From contig QHYZ01000081.1 of NCBI GenBank assembly GCA_003225295.1, forward strand, positions 1 through 64,000: a DNA stretch of 64,000 nucleotides. The letters run 5' to 3'. This document shows, one piece after another, positions 9,064 through 18,279 of the stretch. The notes under the pieces were generated by a model, which was not told the DNA's origin, did not search any database, and saw nothing but the letters and a program-made list of their open reading frames with translations. The position numbers and the translations under genes are program-made. The stretch comes from Acidobacteriota bacterium (GTDB taxonomy: Bacteria; Acidobacteriota; Terriglobia; Acidiferrales; UBA7541). The stretch's first letter is position 1. Each line of letters starts with the position of its first letter.

Positions 9064-9187
9064 TTCGCGTACTCGGGCATCAAGTGCCTCTCACCGGCCG
9101 GAAACGGCATTCCCGAATCGAACTCCGCGTGAGCACTGGTTCCGCGACATGGCGGAAATTTAACCCAACTTCTATCCGCAGTACGAA

Positions 9188-11236
9188 CTACTGCTGGTGG
9201 ATCTGGATATTGCCGCTGGTAATGAACCCACCATTGCTGTAAGAGAAATTCGGGCCGCTTACGCTGATGAAAAACGTGTCCTTGCCCGCAGCAGGGTCAC
9301 CATCACAGGTGTTGACGTTGTAGTTGTAGCCCGGTTTTTGATTGAGTTTGGCACTTCCCTTAAACGTTGCACAGTTCCCTGAGAAGGTGACCGTTGGCAC
9401 GGTGACGTTCGAGCTGTGCACGTCGATGCTGCCACCGGTCGCTCCATCATCGTGGTAGGAAAGCGACGCGTTGGGCGGATCATTCTTCGCGACGAACCCG
9501 AAATTGGCGGAGAGACCAGGCTTTTGGGAGGGGATTTGGCCGACACCTGTGATCTTCTCTGCTCCTAGAGGCGGTGGTGGAGGGGAGCCCGCGCAACTGC
9601 CCGTCGTGACGACGGAGCCCGCTGTTGCCATGAGTTGGTGTGTGAAGTTCGCCCGGATAAGCCGCCGCGATGTCGGATTGTCAGGTCCATTGTCGGGCCC
9701 CACGCCCGTATTTACCTTGTGATCGTCGGAGAAGGCAACATTGGCGAAATGCCGTGGGTCGAAAGCGACCTGGAAGAGGTCGGCAAGGCTACGGTCCGCT
9801 CCACCACCAAGGCCGCCCGTTGATAGCGTACCGCGGTGGATGACGTGATCGCTTATCACGCTCTGGAAGAAAAACGGCGTGGCATCGTGACCGTTGACGC
9901 TCTCGGCGTAATATACGTTCCATTGCGCCCAGCCCTGCATGCAGCTTGTGCCGCTATTGCAGGCCGCTCCTTGCGAGGGTGGGTGTCCCGGCTCCAGCGC
10001 CCCGCGGTCGTTGGAATTGCCTGGTCGATCATCGCCGAACCAGACGATACCCACGTGGCCGTTGCCGTCGGCCGCGACCCAGGGGAAGACGTTGGCGTTA
10101 CCAATCGTCGTACCCGAATTCAGCTGGATGGGAGTCGTCCAAGTCGTGCCTTGATCGGAGGAGGAGGAGAAAAGGATGTTACTGTTGTCTGACCATACCG
10201 CGTAGACGAACCCAAAGTCATCCACGGCAAGGGCTGGGAAAAGATTCTCCGCACCTTGATTCTGCGCACCCGCCGGGCCAGGGAAGACCTTGAAGTCGGT
10301 GAAAGTGAAGACCGGCAGGCCGACCTTTACGTCGGTTGAGACGCCGACGTAGACGCTACGGAGCGCTCCACCCGAAAGGTTTTCATTCGCGCTGTCCGGT
10401 GCCACGAAGATCTGGTAGAGGTTTCCGCGGCTCGGACAACTACTGCGATCCACCTTGATCTGCCCGGCGACGTTGGCGCTGTTGCTCGCTGGCACTCCGC
10501 CCGCAGCCGGGAAGGTTTGAGGATCAATTGCCTCGGCAAAGCCATTGAGGTAAGTCTCACCGCCGTCGTTTGAGCGTTGCACCTCGATGTTGAAGGTGGG
10601 AGCATCGTGGTAGTTCAGGTAGACGTTCAGCGCATTGATGCCGTCGATCCACTGGCGGTCGTCGCCCGGGATGAGCGCGACAACTGGATTCGGCGTGCTG
10701 AAAGTGTTTCCTTGATCGGTCGAATGCGTCCCGGTAATGCCAGGTGCCAGGGTTAAGCTCACCAGCGCGAGGTTCGGGACGCCGCGTGACGGATAGTTCA
10801 CGGCGATATCCACGTCACCGCCACCCAAACCTAAGCCGAAAGGATCTAGGTGGTTGTTTGCGCAGCCGCCCTGCTGGGCGTTGAAGATGCCGCAGTTGTC
10901 CGGCTGGCCTTCGTACTTGAATGGGTAAGCGCCGCCCATACCAGGTTGGCCGTCGGCCGCGGCGTAGTAGCGGTGCAGGTCCACGCCGCCGGGCACGCCG
11001 CGGATGCTTGAGACGTAGACTGTACCTTGTTGGTCGACGCGGACGCTAGGCTCGAGTCCGCGCACGATAAACGAGGCACCAGAATTGGCGATCGGCGCGG
11101 TTAGCGGCAGTGGCAACTCCTGATTGTCGCTGAACCCGTTGATGGCCAGTACGGAGCCGTGGCCAATCACCAGAGCCAGTGCACCTACCAGGCCCGTGAA
11201 GCCGAGAGCAAGACCAAAACAAAATCGAGCTTTCAT
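9188..11236 (-). CDS. Secreted BNR/sialidase-like repeat protein
   Basis: The protein (682 residues from the ATG at 11236, preceded by AGGAGG at 11245-11250) has an N-terminal signal peptide (ALGFTGLVGALALVIGHGS). The body shows BNR/sialidase-type beta-propeller repeats: STDQGNTFSTP, RSNDGGETYLNGF and SSSDQGTTWTTPIQL. Such proteins bind or cleave glycans outside the cell or serve as structural propellers. The last 115 residues (KITGVGQIPS onward, NFGFVAKND, ATFKGSAKLN) form a separate beta domain like those appended to secreted repeat proteins. Sialidase catalytic residues could not be assigned, so an enzyme activity is not claimed. Confidence 0.75.
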   Translation of the reverse strand: MKARFCFGLALGFTGLVGALALVIGHGSVLAINGFSDNQELPLPLTAPIANSGASFIVRGLEPSVRVDQQGTVYVSSIRGVPGGVDLHRYYAAADGQPGMGGAYPFKYEGQPDNCGIFNAQQGGCANNHLDPFGLGLGGGDVDIAVNYPSRGVPNLALVSLTLAPGITGTHSTDQGNTFSTPNPVVALIPGDDRQWIDGINALNVYLNYHDAPTFNIEVQRSNDGGETYLNGFAEAIDPQTFPAAGGVPASNSANVAGQIKVDRSSCPSRGNLYQIFVAPDSANENLSGGALRSVYVGVSTDVKVGLPVFTFTDFKVFPGPAGAQNQGAENLFPALAVDDFGFVYAVWSDNSNILFSSSSDQGTTWTTPIQLNSGTTIGNANVFPWVAADGNGHVGIVWFGDDRPGNSNDRGALEPGHPPSQGAACNSGTSCMQGWAQWNVYYAESVNGHDATPFFFQSVISDHVIHRGTLSTGGLGGGADRSLADLFQVAFDPRHFANVAFSDDHKVNTGVGPDNGPDNPTSRRLIRANFTHQLMATAGSVVTTGSCAGSPPPPPLGAEKITGVGQIPSQKPGLSANFGFVAKNDPPNASLSYHDDGATGGSIDVHSSNVTVPTVTFSGNCATFKGSAKLNQKPGYNYNVNTCDGDPAAGKDTFFISVSGPNFSYSNGGFITSGNIQIHQQ

Positions 11237-11610
11237 ACTGACCACCTCCTTACTTTCTTGATCATCTCCATCTGCTTATTGGGCCATTTTCTTCGTCTAT
11301 GCCTATTGAGTCGAAGCTGGCCTGGCGAGCCGCTCCACCCACGCCAACTACATCCCGTAGGTTCCATTCACAACGGAGCCTAGCGCTGCCACGGATTCCC
11401 TTGAAAACCTGGCGCGCAGACCCCGGTATGCAGCGAAATTATTGATGGAATCTAGAGTTCTGAGGAATCCGGTGAATCCCGCAAAAATATCTACAGGGTT
11501 TACCTGAATCATGGCGGGCGTTAGCGGCGTAAGGACAATTGAATCATCGTGAATCATGGCGCGGGAGATGGAAATCGGACCCCATGTCCGAGACTTGGGA
11601 AGCTGGCACC
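11237..11610. other. Intergenic region between propeller gene and permease remnant
   Basis: No motif-bearing frame was found. It probably contains sequence left over from the missing part of the permease gene, but nothing in it is recognisable as such. Confidence 0.35.
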
Positions 11611-11906
11611 CTAAACGGCCAACACAAGGCAACATTTCCGCCGTTCGAGAAAGAAGGCGCAGAAGAGGGCAGGGAAGCGAAAGACTCCCAGCCTTGTAGC
11701 TCGCACCGCTTCCTTCGTAACTTCGAGGTCTCCCCGCTCCAGCCGCACGGCTCGAAGCGCATCCTTGCGGCTCATGCCCTGCTTCATCTTTTCTTCGGCG
11801 GCCATCTCCAGGAAGCCGTTTAGTTCTTCGTCCAGCTCCTGGCTGACCTGCTCTTTTCGGAACAGCGCTCGGAGCCCGCTCGTTATATGCTTCGCAGCAA
11901 TGACAT
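11611..11906 (-). pseudogene. 5' remnant of MacB/FtsX-type permease (ADOP family)
   Basis: This starts eight bases after the PadR gene, where an intact permease would be expected. ATG at 11906 reads MSLLRSI, then a frame change near 11885 leads into SGLRALFRKEQVSQELDEEL and GMSRKDALRAVRLERGD, the soluble N-terminal region seen in acidobacterial PadR-linked permeases (compare the intact copy at 15247-17883: LRRRLYDDLSEEIRQ, GGMSRKEAAYAARREFG). The expected WESF motif appears one frame over near 11680. The roughly 800 following residues, including all membrane helices, are missing. The regulator has therefore lost its partner. Confidence 0.7.
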
Positions 11907-11913
11907 GGTTCGC

Positions 11914-12255
11914 TTACGAGGCCTCCAAGATTCTGGCGATCGCCGCCACTTGCCTTCCCCATTCTCGTGTTTCGCTGTTGAGTCTCTTTCGTCCTTGGGC
12001 TGTTAGGACGTAATACTTGGCGCGCCTGCTATTCTCGGTGGCTTTCCACTCGCTGCTGATCAGCCCCGCTCGTTCGAGCCGCTGAAAGGCGACAAACAGC
12101 GAACCGGCACTCAGGCGGAAAACGCCCTTGCTCATCTGTTCGAGCCGGACGGCGATCCCATATCCATGCATGGGTTCGAGCGCCAGCGTTTTCAGGATGA
12201 GCATGTCCAGAGTTCCCTCCGACGAGATCACTCGGCTTGTCCGCCATAGACGCAT
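11914..12255 (-). CDS. PadR-family transcriptional regulator
   Basis: This 113-residue winged-helix repressor has the usual PadR start (GTLDMLILKTLALEPMHGYG), recognition region SAGSLFVAFQRLERAGLI and wing EWKATENSRRAKYYVLT. The C-terminal helix is short, as in regulators paired with MacB-type permeases. It is followed at eight bases by the remnant of such a permease. A short inverted repeat ACTAcgaTAGT at 12304-12314 upstream could be an operator but has only 4-bp arms. The start codon has only a weak ribosome site. Confidence 0.88.
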   Translation of the reverse strand: MRLWRTSRVISSEGTLDMLILKTLALEPMHGYGIAVRLEQMSKGVFRLSAGSLFVAFQRLERAGLISSEWKATENSRRAKYYVLTAQGRKRLNSETREWGRQVAAIARILEAS

Positions 12256-12506
12256 TCCCCCAGGAGCAAGAACACGTTTCTCCTACTGATTGTCAAGAGG
12301 AAAACTACGATAGTGGGATACTTGGATCCCTGCCGTGTCAAGACCCTGGAGGAGAGGAACCGCGAACTGACCGAACTGCTGGAGCGGTGTGATCGCCGGA
12401 GACCTGAGCGCCTGCACAAGAATCGTTGTGACCCACCGACAACGGAGTCGCGGGTCCGGTAGACAAATCCTCTGGGCTCGATTGTCTTATTATTGAGCGT
12501 CAAGAC

Positions 12507-12989
12507 ATGAAAACCAACCAAGTGCCGATCATCGCCGCATTTGCAGGCTTTGTAATACTCCTTCTCTTGCCACCGTTCATGCCAGTTCACGCGAAGTCTT
12601 CGTTCGCCGGAACCTGGGAAGGGGAAATGAATAACCTCCCAGGGATCGATCTCAAGATCGAATACGCAGGCGGAAAAATCAGCGGCGTTATGATTTTCTA
12701 TTTCCAAGAACGCAGCGATCCCGGTGCTCGATGGCACGTAGCTTCCGAAAGTCCCGTTCCATTGCTGGTGCCGCATGTGGAAGGTAAGACTCTCACGTTT
12801 GAAGTCCAGCACCACAAATGCCACACCTGCCCGGAGCTCGGGCCGAGTGTAAAGTTCCGCATGGAGCTTGCTGGGCCAAACGAGGCGCTCCTGTGGAAGC
12901 TGGAGAATGAAGAACAAGAAAAGAACAAAGAGCTCGGTCCGGGCCTGAAGCTCGTGCGCCGAAATGAGTCCCACCCGGACACAAGCTAG
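12507..12989 (+). CDS. Secreted hypothetical protein, lipocalin-like beta domain
   Basis: A signal peptide (PIIAAFAGFVILLLLPPFMPVHA) precedes a beta-rich domain of about 125 residues: SFAGTWEGEMNNLPGIDLKI, then alternating strands to ALLWKLENEEQE. The layout FAGTWEG...L.I...GGKISG resembles secreted lipocalin-like or calycin-type domains, an uncertain fold guess. A CHTC pair lies in the middle. It stands alone, just upstream of the sigma-factor operon but without sharing an obvious promoter. The 250 bases before it hold no supported gene. Confidence 0.65.
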   Translation: MKTNQVPIIAAFAGFVILLLLPPFMPVHAKSSFAGTWEGEMNNLPGIDLKIEYAGGKISGVMIFYFQERSDPGARWHVASESPVPLLVPHVEGKTLTFEVQHHKCHTCPELGPSVKFRMELAGPNEALLWKLENEEQEKNKELGPGLKLVRRNESHPDTS

Positions 12990-13047
12990 AGTGGCTGCAA
13001 CGCACAGAGGTAGGCCTTATTTACTATAAATAGCGTGAGACCGCGAC

Positions 13048-13554
13048 GTGCACCGAACTGACGGAGATACCGCCGAGATCGAGTTCCTGTATCGCCAGCA
13101 CGGGCCGGCGCTCCTGCTCTTCGCCCAGGGGGTTACGGGTGAACGGAGTCGCGCTCAAGATGCCGTCCACCAAGTGTTCTTGAAGTTGATCGAGAAAGGG
13201 AGTCTCAACCGAGTGGCGGACAAGAAGGCTTACCTATTCGCGTGCGTACGAAACGCCGCTCTCAACGAAGGCAAGCGTCGGGACCGAAATACGCCGCTTG
13301 AGCCGGACTCGGCCTGGTTTAGTCCCCCAGACCGAGACTATGTGGGAGAACGGAATCTGAGGTGTGCGCTCGGGGCTCTTCCGAATGATCAACGACAAGT
13401 CATGGTTCTGCACATATGGGGCGAACTCACCTTCTCGCAGATAAGTGACCTGCTGGATGTTAGCTCGAACACGGTAGCATCGCGATACCGCTATGCCCTT
13501 GCCAAGCTACGCGACTCGATGTTCGCGAAGGAGAATTCTTGTGCCAACTCTTGA
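13048..13554 (+). CDS. ECF-type RNA polymerase sigma factor
   Basis: The 168 residues carry both sigma-70 regions of ECF factors: region 2 (IEFLYRQHGPALLLFAQ, QDAVHQVFLKLIEKG, DKKAYLFACVRNAALN) and region 4 (ALGALPNDQRQVMVLHIWG, TFSQISDLLDVSSNTVASR, YALAKLRDSM). The start is a GTG at 13048. The next gene overlaps it by 14 bases and encodes a membrane protein, the usual sigma/anti-sigma arrangement. It probably directs RNA polymerase to its own operon and to envelope genes when the partner releases it. Confidence 0.92.
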   Translation: MHRTDGDTAEIEFLYRQHGPALLLFAQGVTGERSRAQDAVHQVFLKLIEKGSLNRVADKKAYLFACVRNAALNEGKRRDRNTPLEPDSAWFSPPDRDYVGERNLRCALGALPNDQRQVMVLHIWGELTFSQISDLLDVSSNTVASRYRYALAKLRDSMFAKENSCANS

Positions 13555-13945
13555 TGATGAGCGCTTCGAGGCACATTTGAAGCGGTTCCGCCCGCTCGCT
13601 CCCGAGCCACTCCCGACAGTAGGAACTAGCCGTCGGGCTCGGAGTACGTTCGTCCTGGGCGCATGGGCTACGGCAGCGGTGGCCATCCTTGTCGTAGGGG
13701 CGCTCACATTACACATTCGCACTAACCGCGCCCGTGTCACCGAAACCATCGGAAATGTCGGAAACCCCGGGCACCTTACGGAAGACCAGCCGTTAACGAT
13801 GCGAAGTGCCAATGCTTTGATGGCGAAAGCGCCGTCCTTTAAGTCGATGGTCGACGACATGGCGTTTCGTGGCCAAAAGATCCCACTCCCGAAGGGCAAA
13901 CGTAGCGCCGTTGCCCTGCTAGGCAAGGAGAAGATCAAGCTATGA
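13541..13945 (+). CDS. Single-pass membrane protein, likely anti-sigma factor
   Basis: From the GTG at 13541 (GGAG about 8 bases upstream) the 134-residue protein has a cytosolic N-terminus (PTLDDERFEAHLKRFRPLAP), one membrane helix (VLGAWATAAVAILVVGALTL) and an outer tail. The short DDERFEAHLKRFRPLAP segment could hold the sigma factor. No ZAS zinc motif is visible, so assignment rests on gene order, overlap with the sigma gene and topology. It overlaps the next gene by ATGA, so the three genes are likely translated together. Confidence 0.65.
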   Translation: MPTLDDERFEAHLKRFRPLAPEPLPTVGTSRRARSTFVLGAWATAAVAILVVGALTLHIRTNRARVTETIGNVGNPGHLTEDQPLTMRSANALMAKAPSFKSMVDDMAFRGQKIPLPKGKRSAVALLGKEKIKL

Positions 13946-14811
13946 AACACATCACTGCAATTTCATCGTTGATCCTGGTTGTACTACTACCGGGTGTTTG
14001 TGTATCCGCTCAGAGAAACATGGCTCTTGCGGACAACGCGGCTTTGCGCTATTGGTCCGCATTCTCGGCAGTGCAAGACTCCGCGATAACGGACGAGCAA
14101 GCAAGGGAGCTAAACGCTATCCTCGATGGTACGGCTCCCTACGATGATACGAAGTACAAAGATTTGCTTGAGAAAAACACATTGGCCCTGGAAATCATGG
14201 CCCGAGCAACGTCTCTCGCTAACTGTGACTGGGGCCTGGATTACGGGGCAGAAGATGTGCCTGTTGAGTATGCCAGAAAGGCGCTGGTGCTCGGGCGGCT
14301 CAACGTTCTTTATGCGTTTCACCTGTTTATTGCGGGCAACAAAGATGGAGGCGTGCGCACTTTCGCGGCGGGACTGAGGTTTTCGCATGATGTCGGGAAT
14401 GGTGGATCACTTTTTGCAACGCTGATCGCCAAAGATCTTCTCGTCAATCACCTAAGAGCAGTAGCCGACGTGCTCCACCTGGAGCAGCTTTCTGCAGCTC
14501 AGAGAGCGCAGTTGCAGGAAGCCGTTAGACGATTGGGGGAAGGACTTGATTGGCGAACGGCGGCAAAGCTTGATCTGGAAGGCCTTCGCAGTCATTACGC
14601 GGGAGACGCAGTCACGTCCACAGCTCTGACCCGGATTATTTCATCGTATGTTGCTGTTCTCGAAGATCAGTCCAAACTGCCAACCCTGGATGCAGCGATT
14701 CGCAGCGCACCGCAGCAACTTGCGAACCTCATCCCGAATGCAAAACGCGTTCTGGAGCAAAAACAAGACTTGAACAATAGGCTTCTGCAGACACGTTCAC
14801 TACTGCAGTGA
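13942..14811 (+). CDS. Secreted helical protein of sigma operon
   Basis: The third gene of the sigma/anti-sigma operon starts within the stop of the second (ATGA). It encodes 289 residues with a signal peptide (ISSLILVVLLPGVCVSA) and a largely helical mature part (ALRYWSAFSAVQDSAITDEQ, LLVNHLRAVADVLHLEQ, AVRRLGEGLDWRTAAKLDLE). No family is recognised. The pairing suggests an exported product of, or a sensor partner for, the sigma system. Confidence 0.75.
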   Translation: MKHITAISSLILVVLLPGVCVSAQRNMALADNAALRYWSAFSAVQDSAITDEQARELNAILDGTAPYDDTKYKDLLEKNTLALEIMARATSLANCDWGLDYGAEDVPVEYARKALVLGRLNVLYAFHLFIAGNKDGGVRTFAAGLRFSHDVGNGGSLFATLIAKDLLVNHLRAVADVLHLEQLSAAQRAQLQEAVRRLGEGLDWRTAAKLDLEGLRSHYAGDAVTSTALTRIISSYVAVLEDQSKLPTLDAAIRSAPQQLANLIPNAKRVLEQKQDLNNRLLQTRSLLQ

Positions 14812-15246
14812 CGCCGGCACTTGCGGCCCGCTCTGTGCGGATCGCAATCTGGGGCAAGAGCGTCCAATTGCCCGGTGACGCCGCTGAGTCATTCGTCGGC
14901 GCTACGCCAAATCTCGGCAGGTCGTTTACAATGACGCGCCCAGCCACTTCTCAACAGAGAATATGCTTGAGAGCTACAGATGATTCAATGACCTGTAGTT
15001 CAAGCGCTTGCGCGTTCCGGCGACAGCTCAAACGTTCCCGTTTCCCCTTGGGGTAGCGGACACACAAGGTCGGTTGGAGGGCGAGGTGTTGTCGGCGTTA
15101 TGTGGCGTTTTCTCTTCTGTTGCCCGCGAAAGTCGCCCCTCGCCAGAATTCCGTATTTGGACAGCCGTCCACAACATAACCTGATGACACAAAGGAGATA
15201 GGAGGCGTGTTCGGACGCGGCACGACAACCGGTCTAAGCCGTACTT
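14812..15246. other. Convergent intergenic region, no gene
   Basis: This lies between the ends of the sigma operon and the permease gene. No motif-bearing frame and no strong terminator hairpin with a T-run was identified. Confidence 0.5.
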
Positions 15247-17883
15247 TCATTCATAGCGGAGGGCAACCGTGGGGTCCACGCGCATCGCTCGCCGGGCCGG
15301 GATGTAACAGGCCAACAGCGCAGCCGCGATGACCAGCAATGGGGTAATTATCAGAACCGGTAAACTGCGAAGCCATGAACCTTGATGTGCGCCGGCGAGC
15401 ATGCCAGGAATAGGCAGCGCCAAAAGGAATCCCAATGCAGTCCCTATGGCGGTAAGAAGTACCCCACCTCCGACCACCAATCTGAACACACTTCCTTTCT
15501 CCGCTCCGAGGGCCATCCGCAATCCGATCTCGTGAGTCCGTTGCGCCACAATATGCGAAACCACGCCGTAGATTCCCATAGTCGCGAGGCACAGGGCCAG
15601 GGTCGTAAACGTGCCCAGAAGTCCTCCCAGCAGGCGATCACCTGCGCCCTTTCCATCGAGCACTTGCCTCATTGTCTTGATGTTGCCAATCGGCTGATCC
15701 TTGTCAACAGCCCAGATGGACTCCCGAACCGTAGGCGTGAGAGTGGCGGGGTCCCCGCCGCGAATCACCACCACCATCGTGCGCAGAGGGTCTTGGAGGA
15801 AGGGTATATACATCTGGGCAGTGTCGTCGCTTTGTCCTACGCGGTCGATGACGTCTCCCACAACTCCGACGATCTCGCGCGAATCTGGCAGGCCGGGCGA
15901 ATCTGTGTACGTGCTTACAAACGTGCCGATCGGGTCCGTCTTAGGCAAGAACCGTTTCACAAAAGTCTGATTGACGATGACTACTTTTGTGGCACCGGCA
16001 GTATCAGAAAGTAAGAATTGTCGACCTCTGAATAGGGGAATCCTCATCACCTGGAAGTAATCCGGCGAAACGATGTAGCTCGCCGCGAGCGGTCGATCCT
16101 GCGGTTCAGGCACGGGCCGGTCTGCAACGTCGAAGGGAAGTCGGGGTGGAAAGGACTCCGGAAGTTGTCTTGTCACACCCGCAAACTGCACTACAGGCAA
16201 ACCCTGAATTCGCCCCACAACATCCTTGAAAAACTCAGCCTGCTTAGCGGGGTCAGCATACTTCGACGCAGAAAGAGATAAATCGATGGTGAGCACTTGT
16301 TGTGGATCAAATCCCAGTCGAGTTCGCGCCTCCCTGATCACGAGTTGCACTGATTCTCCCGTGCTGACCATCAGCACCATCGCTAATGCGACCTGAGCAA
16401 TAAGAATCGCGCTTCGTATCCTGGTTCGCCTCGCACCTGGCGATGCGGTTCGGGCACCTTCTTTCAGCCCGGTGTGAAGATCAGGGGTCGAGCTCTGAAG
16501 GGCGGGCATCAACGCGAACAACACTACTGTAAGACAGGTGACTGCAAGCGTGAAAAGCAAGACCGTGCCGTTGACTTCGATTTTCCCCGCAAACCATGTC
16601 GTCCGAGGCTCGAAGTTCAAACTAGCTCGGAGAAATTTCAACCCTACGACTGCCAGGAGGATGCCGAAGATGCCGCCGAGCAGCGCGAGGAGAAAACCTT
16701 CCCCGAGCAACTGCTGCATTAGCCGCCAACGGCCGGCTCCCAGAGCCGCACGAACCGCGAATTCGTTTTGGCGAGCCGCCGAGCGCGCTAAGAATAATCC
16801 GGCGACGTTGGCGCACGCTATCAGTAGGACAAATCCAACGACGCCCATTAGAAACAAGACCGCTGTACGAACGTTCGGTTCCACCAGTATTTCCCTGAGG
16901 CCCACGAATCTCGGAGTCCAGCCTTTATCAGCCAGACTGTCTTGTTCAAAACGCTGAAGGATCGTGGCCGCCTGGGCCTGGGCCTCACGGAGGCTTGTGC
17001 CATTCCTGAGTCGCGCCAAAACATTCAGATTCCGGACATGGCGCTGATCCTGAAGAAGGGACCGGGTAACAAACGACTCCGGAATCCACACCGCGCACGG
17101 CAGAAAGCTGTACTTGAATTCTGCGGGCATCACTCCGATAACTGTGTAGGTCTGCTGGGCAAGAGTGAGGGGCGTGCCGATGATTCCGGGATCGCCGCCG
17201 AACCGCCCCTGCCAAAGATCGTAGCTGATGACGGCGTCAGACTTCTGTTTTGCCACATTCTCACCGGTTGTGAAGGTGCGACCCACGCGTGCGGGGACTC
17301 CGAGAAGCTCAAAGTAGTTGGGCGTCGCTTGGGCGGTGGTGATGAGTTCAGGCTGGCCTTGTTCGGTCATCACCAGGTCGTCGTAGGAGGCGGCTGCTAT
17401 TTCCGTGAAGAAGCGCCCTTGTTCACGCAATGCGGAGAATTCCGACGCGGAAACGGCGTTCCTATCCGAGCCTTTTTCAGGATTCGCCAATGTGATTACA
17501 ACTATGTGTTCCGGGTCCTTGACGGGGGGATCGCGCAGCAAAATGCTGCTCACCATACTGAAAATTGCAGAATTCAAGCCTATTCCCAAGCAGAGTGTAA
17601 TGATTACGGTAAGACTGAAGGCAGGAGTTTTCCGCAAGGCACGCAAGCCATAGCGAAGATCCGCGAAGAAGCTCTCGATGGAGGTCCAGCGCCAGACCTC
17701 CCGGCCGTCCTGTTCGCTCAGAGTTACATTGCCAAATTCGCGGCGAGCGGCGTACGCCGCCTCTTTTCTAGACATCCCGCCCGCAACCAACTCCTCGATC
17801 TTTTCTTTGAGATGTTGCCGAATCTCCTCTGAAAGATCGTCATAGAGACGACGACGCAAGAACAGTCGTTTGACCCAGTTCAT
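15247..17883 (-). CDS. MacB/FtsX-type ABC permease (ADOP family)
   Basis: The 878-residue protein has the PadR-linked N-terminal region (DDLSEEIRQHLKEKIEELV, GGMSRKEAAYAARREFG), a first membrane helix (LTVIITLCLGIGLNSAIFSM), a MacB-like periplasmic core, three helices with the FtsX domain (about 330-470), a second periplasmic core and a final FtsX domain (THEIGLRMALGAEKGSVFRL and three helices). This duplicated MacB layout without an ATPase gene next door defines the acidobacterial orphan permeases. No transport substrate is known. It starts 13 bases after the PadR gene and shares its promoter. Confidence 0.92.
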   Translation of the reverse strand: MNWVKRLFLRRRLYDDLSEEIRQHLKEKIEELVAGGMSRKEAAYAARREFGNVTLSEQDGREVWRWTSIESFFADLRYGLRALRKTPAFSLTVIITLCLGIGLNSAIFSMVSSILLRDPPVKDPEHIVVITLANPEKGSDRNAVSASEFSALREQGRFFTEIAAASYDDLVMTEQGQPELITTAQATPNYFELLGVPARVGRTFTTGENVAKQKSDAVISYDLWQGRFGGDPGIIGTPLTLAQQTYTVIGVMPAEFKYSFLPCAVWIPESFVTRSLLQDQRHVRNLNVLARLRNGTSLREAQAQAATILQRFEQDSLADKGWTPRFVGLREILVEPNVRTAVLFLMGVVGFVLLIACANVAGLFLARSAARQNEFAVRAALGAGRWRLMQQLLGEGFLLALLGGIFGILLAVVGLKFLRASLNFEPRTTWFAGKIEVNGTVLLFTLAVTCLTVVLFALMPALQSSTPDLHTGLKEGARTASPGARRTRIRSAILIAQVALAMVLMVSTGESVQLVIREARTRLGFDPQQVLTIDLSLSASKYADPAKQAEFFKDVVGRIQGLPVVQFAGVTRQLPESFPPRLPFDVADRPVPEPQDRPLAASYIVSPDYFQVMRIPLFRGRQFLLSDTAGATKVVIVNQTFVKRFLPKTDPIGTFVSTYTDSPGLPDSREIVGVVGDVIDRVGQSDDTAQMYIPFLQDPLRTMVVVIRGGDPATLTPTVRESIWAVDKDQPIGNIKTMRQVLDGKGAGDRLLGGLLGTFTTLALCLATMGIYGVVSHIVAQRTHEIGLRMALGAEKGSVFRLVVGGGVLLTAIGTALGFLLALPIPGMLAGAHQGSWLRSLPVLIITPLLVIAAALLACYIPARRAMRVDPTVALRYE

Positions 17884-17896
17884 GATTCACCTGGCG

Positions 17897-18220
17897 CTAG
17901 GACACGCGTAATCGCTGCAAGCATCCTCTCAAATCGTGACACTCATACTCCAGATGCTTCGCTCTCTTTGCCGTCAGTTTATAAATCCGCACGCCATGAT
18001 TCGTGGGCAAGATGCTCCATTCGGCCTTGACCAAGTCCGCCTTGAGTAGCCGCTGGAGCGTCGGATACCGCGAGCCTTCTTCAACCTGGAGCAAATCGTT
18101 TGACGTTCGCTTGATTTGCTGTGCGAGGACGTGGCCGTGAAGGGGCTGCCTCTTCAACGTGCAGAGGATCGCCATCTCCAACGCGCTAGGGAAGAGATCT
18201 CGCTGCTCACGGGTTCTCAT
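17897..18220 (-). CDS. PadR-family regulator of the downstream permease
   Basis: This PadR winged-helix protein (107 residues from the ATG at 18220) shows ALEMAILCTLKRQPLHGHVL, EEGSRYPTLQRLLKADLVKA and the wing EWSILPTNHGVRIYKLT. The frame is open to a GTG at 18247, but the ATG is better placed. It forms an operon with the permease at 15247-17883 and very probably represses its own promoter, where a palindrome lies 36 bases upstream of the start. Confidence 0.88.
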   Translation of the reverse strand: MRTREQRDLFPSALEMAILCTLKRQPLHGHVLAQQIKRTSNDLLQVEEGSRYPTLQRLLKADLVKAEWSILPTNHGVRIYKLTAKRAKHLEYECHDLRGCLQRLRVS

Positions 18221-18255
18221 GGATGGGAGGTGCTCCCCAGGCTTCACTCAGCTAC

Positions 18256-18279
18256 TTTTAGTCTAGGCCTAGACAAAAA
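18256..18279. promoter_or_regulatory. Palindromic operator upstream of PadR-permease operon
   Basis: GTCTAGGCCTAGAC (18261-18274) is a perfect 14-bp palindrome; with flanking TTTTA and AAAAA it extends to 24 bp with one mismatched pair. Its position immediately upstream of the PadR gene fits an autoregulatory site. Spacing to -10/-35 boxes could not be fixed. Confidence 0.6.

Noticed and set aside
11348-11962. 204-codon minus frame
   Set aside because: It reads across the permease remnant in the wrong frame; the family-like residues are in other frames.
12303-12462. Plus-strand frame with KTLEERNRELTELLER
   Set aside because: Helical and protein-like but without a start, ribosome site or recognisable family; it may be a fragment of an unknown gene.
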